Assembly (NCBI GenBank): GCA_015233245.1
Contig: JADFYB010000017.1
Coordinates: forward strand, 1 to 35,009
From: Nitrospirota bacterium
Lineage (GTDB): Bacteria; Nitrospirota; Thermodesulfovibrionia; Thermodesulfovibrionales; Magnetobacteriaceae
Direction of reading: 5' to 3'
Length of the DNA stretch: 35,009 nucleotides
The translations under genes were made by a program, and so were the position numbers. Shown here one piece after another: positions 29,847 to 35,009 of the stretch. Positions within the stretch are counted from its first letter, which is position 1. Each line of letters starts with the position of its first letter. Under the pieces are notes generated by a model. That model worked only from the letters and a program-made list of their open reading frames with translations, did no database searches and was not told the origin of the DNA.

Positions 29847-29882
29847 TACCCCAGGGCGGCTTTAGCGCTGCCCCCTGGGGTA
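29847..29882 (+). terminator. GC-rich hairpin after the sulfur-relay operon
   Basis: A 10-bp stem TACCCCAGGG / CCCTGGGGTA (29847-29856 with 29873-29882), extended inward by GGC/GCC after one bulged base. It lies 25 bases past the tusA stop. No T-run follows, so rho-independent termination is likely weak or the hairpin stabilises the mRNA end. The remaining gap to 30042 shows no gene. Confidence 0.5.
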
Positions 29883-30042
29883 TGCAATAAAATCAGACGT
29901 AAAAAAAGGGTAGTAAAACAATTGTTATTTTAACTTGGGAGAGTATTTTAAAGTGCACAGCTGAGTACAAATAACACATGGGATAAAGCGGCTGTAGGGG
30001 TTTCTTTGAAACTCTAAAATATATAAAACGAGGTGCTTTAGT

Positions 30043-31140
30043 ATGAAAAAGATTTTGTTGTTATCGTTGTGTTGTGTTTTGCTGTTTATGATGTTGTCAT
30101 GTAAAACAACCTATAGCGATTATCGTGCTGACGCAGTTGTCAAACAGCAGCTAAGTACAGTGGATATCGCAATGGAACTGTGCAGATATTTACCTAAAGG
30201 CATAACATGTCCAGACAACTACACGCTTACTACCACTAAAGACAGTGAGGCGCAGGAACGCATAAGTCAGTCACTGTTTTTATTTAATGACAACCAAACA
30301 GGAAATAAGTACAGAGAACATCGCAATAATGTACAAAACCATATTTTATGGCTATCAGACGCTCAGTGCAGTGAATTTGAGAACCGTTTGAAATTAAAGC
30401 AAGATTTTTTTAACACTCTAACCTCAGGTTTAGCAACCTCCTTTGCAGGAGTTGCCTCAATCGTTAGTAGCCCGCTTGCGGTTGCCAAAGCTTTATCAGC
30501 AAGTTCCGCTATTACTACTGGCATACAATCTGAAGTGAATCATCAAGTTTATGGAGAGCTGGTAAGCCAAATTTTAAAATCCTCCATAGATGCAAAGAGG
30601 TACTATTTATTAAAAGACATACAAATAAAACAAACCTATTGCAAAAGAAATTACACGATCGAAGCTGCAATAAAAGATGCTATTGACTATAATAACGCCT
30701 GCAGTCTTATATCCGCCTTAGAAACAGCGAAGGATGCTGTTACAGACTTAAAATCACCCGCAATTGGCACCATGGTACAATGGATAAATCAATACAGCGA
30801 ACTTAAAACTGCTGTAAACAATGCTTCATCTGCCAACCCTGCAACAACTACTAAAACACAAGACAATAAAACCTTTACAGTCACGACATATATAATAGAC
30901 AATACCACTGCTGCAAAAGCTCCACTTCCAACTGCATGGTATAACTGCGATAATGAAACCAGTTATCAATTAATATTACCAGATCCAAACGCCAAGGCTG
31001 ATTCAAAAGATAACACAACAAAAATAAAAAAGGCTCCCAAAAAGCCAAAGAAAAAGAAAGTTGCAAAGAAACCAACCGATAATAACGCTGCTGCTAAACC
31101 AGCTGCAGACCAAACTGCACTTAAGCCAATCGGTAATTAA
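30043..31140 (+). CDS. Predicted lipoprotein of unknown function with lysine-rich C-terminus
   Basis: Encodes 365 residues. The N-terminus MKKILLLSLCCVLLFMMLSC is a lipoprotein signal with the lipidated cysteine at 20. The mature part has several cysteines (for example ELCRYLPKGITCPDN), a small-residue, weakly hydrophobic stretch at about 125-165 (LTSGLATSFAGVASIVSSPL) of the kind that lies in or against a membrane, and a helical region to about 255. The C-terminal 50 residues carry a Lys/Pro/Ala run (KIKKAPKKPKKKKVAKKP) like that of the small exported proteins near the left end. A GAGGTG ribosome binding site precedes the ATG. I do not recognise the family. The coding sequence appears more A+T-rich than its neighbours. 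Confidence 0.7.
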   Translation: MKKILLLSLCCVLLFMMLSCKTTYSDYRADAVVKQQLSTVDIAMELCRYLPKGITCPDNYTLTTTKDSEAQERISQSLFLFNDNQTGNKYREHRNNVQNHILWLSDAQCSEFENRLKLKQDFFNTLTSGLATSFAGVASIVSSPLAVAKALSASSAITTGIQSEVNHQVYGELVSQILKSSIDAKRYYLLKDIQIKQTYCKRNYTIEAAIKDAIDYNNACSLISALETAKDAVTDLKSPAIGTMVQWINQYSELKTAVNNASSANPATTTKTQDNKTFTVTTYIIDNTTAAKAPLPTAWYNCDNETSYQLILPDPNAKADSKDNTTKIKKAPKKPKKKKVAKKPTDNNAAAKPAADQTALKPIGN

Positions 31141-31163
31141 TAAAACTCTGGTAAAACTATCCT

Positions 31164-31214
31164 AACGGCTTGGCTGGCTAGCTCCTCGCATATCGCGTAG
31201 GGCAGCCAGCCGTT
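31164..31214. terminator. Hairpin between convergent genes
   Basis: AACGGCT-t-GGCTG (31164-31176) pairs with CAGCCAGCCGTT (31203-31214) with one bulged base, around a 26-base loop. It sits in the gap between the lipoprotein gene and the convergent receiver-PAS gene and could terminate either. There is no T-run on either side. Confidence 0.4.
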
Positions 31215-31293
31215 GCCGTCCATTTACTGTCCTGGGGGAAAATATCTATAGAGGTACTTCAAAGAATTTCATTTTAAGCAACGGCATTTCTGC

Positions 31294-32856
31294 CTACGTG
31301 GTTGTCGTCGTGTTGCCTTCAACGCTCTGTGCCGTTTCAGTAACAGGATACGCATACATAACCACGCCTGAGATGCCGTTTCCGGAATCCGTATATGGAA
31401 TAGCATCCATTTGAAAGTGTTTTGTTTCACCTGAGGGCATCACTCTCCCAAGTGTCAAATTAGTTTGTGGTTTTCCAGATTCAATTAAGTCAAAAATTTC
31501 TGAACTTTCAATATCCGCAAAAACCTCTGAAAATGGTGTACTCCTAAGTTCATCCATCATGGCACCGGAATTTTCAACGGCATATCTGTTTGCGTTTACT
31601 ATCAAACCGGCACTGTCTAAGACCCAAATGCAGGCAGGTATTGAGTCTAATATGAGATTAATTTCCCTTGTTTTTTTCTGAAACTGCTCCTCTAAATCTT
31701 TCTTTCTCTGAATGTCTTCAACTATATACAAAAGATTAGCAGGAGAGCTCTCCACTCCGTAAATCAGAGACACTGTTATCTGTCCCCAGCAATACCCTCC
31801 GGTTTTCCTGAGGTAACGCGCCTCCATCGTGAAATGATTTCTGTTGCCCACGAGAATTTCATTAAAAAAGTTCTTTGCCGTTTCAATATCATCAGGGTGG
31901 GTCAAATCATAAACGAAGCGCCCGGCAATATCCCCTGCTTTATAGCCAAGCATTTTTTGAAACGTTTTATTGGAATTTGTAATTCTACCGTTTATCTCTG
32001 TGATGATTATACCGGCTATATTTTTTTCAAACATAGCCTTAAAAAACTCTTTCTGTTTGATTTCTTTTATAACGGTTTTCTTAAGCGTTTTCTCTATTGC
32101 GGTAAGCCTTGATATATCCATGTCGGCACACATAACCCGTGTTGGTTTACCCTTTTTGCCACAATATACTTTACCTCTTGCAAGCATTGACAAGACTGTG
32201 CCGTCTTTGTGCTTTAGCTTGTGTGTGATTTCAAAATTTGACATACACTGGCCTATCGCCTTTTGTAATTCACTCTTAAAATAAATAGTATCCTCCACAC
32301 TTATAAGACTATAAAGAGCGCTCATAGAGTTTTCTATTTCATCGTCATTGTAACCAGCCATTCTTTTCAGGTTGGTATCAATAAACACATCACCGGACTC
32401 TATATCCCAGTCCCATATCCCAATCCCTCCGGCACTTGAAGCCATAGCATAGCGTTCGGAATTTTCCTTCAGCTTTTTTTCCATGCCATGTTTAAAGAGA
32501 GTCATCTCTATTGAGGCATACAGTGACCTGTCATCAAAGGGTTTCAGGATGTAGCCAAAGGGTCCTGTCACTTTTGCTCTCTTTAATAATTGTTCATCTG
32601 AGTAGGAGCTTACAAATATTACAGGGATGTCGTAATAGTTATGAATCTCACTTGCTGCCTCTATGCCGTCAATGTCGCCGATGAGCTGTATGTCCATAAG
32701 AATCACATCCGGCTTTAACTCTAATACTTTATCTATTGCATCCTGCCCTGTGGAGGCTGACCCTACAACATCATACCCAAGTTTCTTAAGGGTTACTGTT
32801 ATATCCTGAGATATTATTACCTCATCGTCAACAACAAAAATTCTGCCGCTTGCCAT
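31294..32856 (-). CDS. Response-regulator receiver protein with three PAS domains and no output domain
   Basis: Encodes 520 residues. Residues 1-125 are a receiver domain with acidic pair D10/D11, phosphoacceptor D55 (ILMDIQL), the VSSYS switch and K105 (LKPF). A short coiled linker (124-135) leads to PAS1 (about 135-255: GIGIWDWDIESGDVFID), PAS2 (about 275-390: IAGIIITEINGRITNSNKTF, a Q/W-containing FTMEARYLRKTGGYCWGQIT and a PAC end) and PAS3 (about 405-505: IPACIWVLDSAGLIVNANRY). It ends in five threonines. No histidine kinase, GGDEF, EAL or helix-turn-helix follows, in this frame or in the 150 bases downstream. It likely works by protein contact with a separate kinase or effector. The gene is divergent from gpmI across a 161-base gap. 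Confidence 0.88.
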   Translation of the reverse strand: MASGRIFVVDDEVIISQDITVTLKKLGYDVVGSASTGQDAIDKVLELKPDVILMDIQLIGDIDGIEAASEIHNYYDIPVIFVSSYSDEQLLKRAKVTGPFGYILKPFDDRSLYASIEMTLFKHGMEKKLKENSERYAMASSAGGIGIWDWDIESGDVFIDTNLKRMAGYNDDEIENSMSALYSLISVEDTIYFKSELQKAIGQCMSNFEITHKLKHKDGTVLSMLARGKVYCGKKGKPTRVMCADMDISRLTAIEKTLKKTVIKEIKQKEFFKAMFEKNIAGIIITEINGRITNSNKTFQKMLGYKAGDIAGRFVYDLTHPDDIETAKNFFNEILVGNRNHFTMEARYLRKTGGYCWGQITVSLIYGVESSPANLLYIVEDIQRKKDLEEQFQKKTREINLILDSIPACIWVLDSAGLIVNANRYAVENSGAMMDELRSTPFSEVFADIESSEIFDLIESGKPQTNLTLGRVMPSGETKHFQMDAIPYTDSGNGISGVVMYAYPVTETAQSVEGNTTTTT

Positions 32857-32962
32857 ATTTAAAATCTCCAGGTTTGCATTTTTTATAGTAACACTAAATG
32901 AAATTTTTTCTCAAATTTTTTGTGCTGAGAAAAGGCTATTTATAATTAGCCGCCAATTGTTA

Positions 32963-32968
32963 TATAAT
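32963..32968 (+). promoter_or_regulatory. Candidate -10 element for gpmI
   Basis: TATAAT at 32963-32968, 50 bases before the gpmI start; the -35 region has no good TTGACA match. The 161-base divergent gap 32857-33017 is A/T-rich near the receiver-PAS gene. Confidence 0.4.
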
Positions 32969-33017
32969 CACACTACAGGGAGAGATAATAACTATAAAGA
33001 ATAAATCAGGAGGGTGG

Positions 33018-34643
33018 ATGGAGAAACTGAATAAATTAAAGGGTTTTGCCGGACGAAAGGGCCCGCTTCTTATGATAATCATGGATGGCGTGGGACTAGG
33101 CAAAGAGGATGAAACCAATGCAGTGTTTTTAGCAAAGACGCCGACTTTGGATAAACTGTTTAAGAGTGAGTTTTTTACCTCGATACGGGCTCATGGTGAG
33201 GCCGTGGGGCTGCCCTCGGATGAGGATATGGGTAACAGCGAGGTAGGACATAACGCCTTCGGTGCAGGCCGTGTGTTTGCTCAGGGGGCAAAACGGGTAA
33301 ATGAGGATTTTGCCACAGGAGCAGTGTTTAGTGGGAAACTTTGGCAAAAAATCGTAGAGCGCGGTAAAAACGGCGGCGCTGTTCACTTTATAGGCCTCTT
33401 TTCAGATGCTAACGTCCACTCAAATATCAGCCATTTATACGCAATGATTAATAAACTTGCCGAGGTTGGAGTTAAAAAAGTGCGGGTGCATCCGCTTTTA
33501 GATGGACGCGATGTGGGGCCAAGAACCGCCCTTGAATACGTCACCCCTCTTGAGGAGGCGCTTAAAAAAATCAGGGATGAACGCGGGTTTCATTACGTCA
33601 TAGCCTCCGGAGGCGGGCGAATGAACGTCACCATGGACAGGTATGAAGCCGACTGGCGGATTGTTAAACGGGGCTGGGATGCTCACGTAAACGGTATCGG
33701 CACCCCCTGTAAGTCCTGCACTGACTATGTTAACGATTCCTATGCAAAAGACATTGACGACCAAAACATGGACGCATTTGTCGTGGTTGATGAGGCAGGT
33801 AATCCTGTTGGACGCATGGAGGACGGGGATTCTGTAATCTTTTTCAATTTCAGGGGAGATAGGGCAATAGAAATCTCTAAGACATTTGATTCAGGCCCGG
33901 AGTTTGATAAGTTTGAACGGGGACGTTTTCCCGATGTATTTTATGCCGGTATGATGGAGTACGACTCTGACGCAAAGGTACCCAAAAATTATCTGGTCGT
34001 TCCGCCTCAGATAGATAAAACTGTGTGTGAGTATCTTGCTAAGGATAGCATTCCAATGTTTGCAATATCTGAGACTCAGAAGTATGGTCATGTGACATAT
34101 TTTTGGAATGGTAATCGCTCCGGGTATATAGACGAAAAACTTGAAAAATACATGGAAATTCCATCCGATAAATTAACCTTTGACAAGGCTCCTAAGATGA
34201 AAGCGTATGAGATAACTGAAGCAGTCACTGAAGCTCTTAAGTCCGGCAAGTATCGTTTTGTGAGGCTTAACTTTGCTAACGGCGATATGGTTGGACACAC
34301 TGGTGTAATGGAGGCTGCAATCACAGCAGTAGAAACGGTTGATGAATGTGTTGGGAAACTCCTTGATGTAGTCAACTCTCTTGGCGGTATAGCGATTGTA
34401 ACGGCAGATCATGGAAATTCAGACGAGATGATTTCAATTAAAAAGGGCAAAAAAACCGTTAAGACCTCACACACGCTAAACCCTGTGCCATTTATCATAT
34501 ACGACCCGGGCTTTGCTGGCGAGTATAAACTTTCTAAGGTAGAAAAACCCGGGCTTAGTAATGCGGCAGCCACACTGTGCAATCTGCTTGGGTTTGAAAG
34601 TCCGGCGGGCTATGATCCGTCGCTAATTACTTTTGTTAAATAA
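33018..34643 (+). CDS. gpmI: 2,3-bisphosphoglycerate-independent phosphoglycerate mutase
   Basis: Interconverts 3- and 2-phosphoglycerate in glycolysis and gluconeogenesis using a phosphoserine intermediate and two metal ions. The protein has 541 residues, slightly long for the family. The alkaline-phosphatase-fold motifs are all present: IIMDGVGLG with metal D23, the catalytic S74 in DMGNSEVGHNA, LLDGRDVGPRTALEY, ASGGGRMNVTMDRYEADW, NFANGDMVGHTG and TADHGNSDEM. The GGAGGG ribosome binding site is 4 bases from ATG 33018. A chain of hairpins follows the stop. Confidence 0.96.
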   Translation: MEKLNKLKGFAGRKGPLLMIIMDGVGLGKEDETNAVFLAKTPTLDKLFKSEFFTSIRAHGEAVGLPSDEDMGNSEVGHNAFGAGRVFAQGAKRVNEDFATGAVFSGKLWQKIVERGKNGGAVHFIGLFSDANVHSNISHLYAMINKLAEVGVKKVRVHPLLDGRDVGPRTALEYVTPLEEALKKIRDERGFHYVIASGGGRMNVTMDRYEADWRIVKRGWDAHVNGIGTPCKSCTDYVNDSYAKDIDDQNMDAFVVVDEAGNPVGRMEDGDSVIFFNFRGDRAIEISKTFDSGPEFDKFERGRFPDVFYAGMMEYDSDAKVPKNYLVVPPQIDKTVCEYLAKDSIPMFAISETQKYGHVTYFWNGNRSGYIDEKLEKYMEIPSDKLTFDKAPKMKAYEITEAVTEALKSGKYRFVRLNFANGDMVGHTGVMEAAITAVETVDECVGKLLDVVNSLGGIAIVTADHGNSDEMISIKKGKKTVKTSHTLNPVPFIIYDPGFAGEYKLSKVEKPGLSNAAATLCNLLGFESPAGYDPSLITFVK

Positions 34644-34660
34644 AGGGAAATATTTAAGGA

Positions 34661-34803
34661 GGAGGCACTGCCTCCCCCTTATACCCCCTCCGCACGGGGA
34701 AATGATTTCCCCGTGACCCCTCGGTTTTTTGGCTACTGGGTTTTATTTAGTGTTTTGTTTGTTAGGTAAAGAATTTTTTAACCGGCATTTTGCCGGTTAA
34801 AAA
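34661..34803. repeat. Cluster of hairpins after gpmI
   Basis: The 274-base gap 34644-34917 has no gene but a row of perfect inverted repeats: GGAGGC/GCCTCC (34661-34675), CACGGGGAAA/TTTCCCCGTG (34693-34715) and a 12-bp stem with TTTTTAACCGGC (34775-34786 / 34792-34803), then GGGGA/TCCCC near 34812-34823. At least one probably terminates gpmI; the number of repeats suggests a repetitive element. Confidence 0.55.
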
Positions 34804-34917
34804 GTCTTACAGGGGAATCCCCTTAGGGGAGGCGAGCTCCGCCCGCACAACATACGAAAAGATTAAAAAATTTATAATTATTATTGGTTTGAAAGTAACT
34901 CGGTATTAATTACAAAA

Positions 34918-35009
34918 GTGAAAAACGCCTTTATAATCTCCGCCATACAAAGCGGAGCAGGTAAAACCACGGTTTCACTTGCCCTTATGGCTCTCTTTAA
35001 GCATCATGG
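34918..35009 (+). CDS. CbiA/CobB-like P-loop amidotransferase, N-terminal fragment (runs off the right edge)
   Basis: Thirty codons are visible from GTG 34918. The protein begins VKNAFIISAIQSGAGKTTVS then LALMALFKHH, with a P-loop of the SGxGKTT type and the following LALM helix characteristic of cobyrinate a,c-diamide synthase (CbiA) and its relatives, including siroheme amidase DsrN of sulfur metabolisers. Other P-loop amidotransferase or BioD-like proteins share this start and cannot be excluded from 30 residues. No in-frame ATG exists upstream before a TAA at 34864. The ribosome binding site is weak. Confidence 0.6.
   Translation, partial: MKNAFIISAIQSGAGKTTVSLALMALFKHH

Noticed and set aside
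31834-32284. Two plus-strand frames of 92 and 104 codons opposite the PAS domains.
   Set aside because: They are antisense to conserved PAS coding sequence with no independent signal.

Overview
The window reads as ordinary bacterial chromosome of moderate G+C. It is densely packed, with long co-directional runs of genes, many stop/start overlaps of 1-14 bases, Shine-Dalgarno type ribosome binding sites and TGA used as a normal stop. The gene mix (futalosine-type menaquinone enzyme, LapA/LapB lipopolysaccharide regulator, DsrE/TusA sulfur-relay cluster, Wba-type sugar phosphotransferase, a CbiA-like enzyme) fits a Gram-negative anaerobe or microaerophile with sulfur metabolism. My best guess is Nitrospirota (Thermodesulfovibrio / magnetotactic relatives). 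That is inference from gene content and protein style, not a database result.

Layout. 1-16776 is almost entirely minus strand. It holds a radical SAM protein running off the left edge; two small exported Lys/Ala-rich proteins; pdxJ-acpS-nnr; a cyclic-nucleotide-domain sensor; a UvrD-type helicase with a downstream-coupled membrane protein; a DUF4160/DUF2442 pair; a lapA-lapB fusion, rsfS and nadD; a small glycogen-binding-domain protein; and a polysaccharide run (sugar phosphotransferase, asparagine synthetase-like amidotransferase, glycosyltransferase). 16916-18195 (plus) carries mqnB and a Nudix hydrolase. 18220-21867 (minus) is a compact acyl-chain island: ketosynthase, acyl carrier protein with a C-terminal zinc ribbon, FabL-like reductase and a metallo-beta-lactamase-fold hydrolase.

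22242-31140 (plus) carries a CNNM/CorC transporter, two M16 peptidases (the second split by an in-frame TGA), panC, an alpha/beta hydrolase, a four-gene TusB/DsrE/DsrF/TusA sulfur-relay operon with its own promoter, and an unrecognised lipoprotein. 31294-32856 (minus) is a receiver-PAS-PAS-PAS protein with no output domain. 33018 to the right edge has gpmI, a cluster of hairpins and the first codons of a CbiA-like enzyme.

Three themes stand out: envelope construction (LapAB, polysaccharide genes, M16 lipoprotein, CNNM, possibly the acyl island), cofactor supply (PLP, NAD, CoA/pantothenate, menaquinone, NAD(P)HX repair, ACP activation) and sulfur transfer. The most unusual items are the ACP/zinc-ribbon acyl island, the in-frame TGA in the M16 gene, the palindromic element that supplies a start codon, the long unclassified leader before the CNNM gene, the LapA-LapB fusion and the tandem lysine-rich exported proteins. 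I saw no tRNA, rRNA, CRISPR array, transposase or phage gene.
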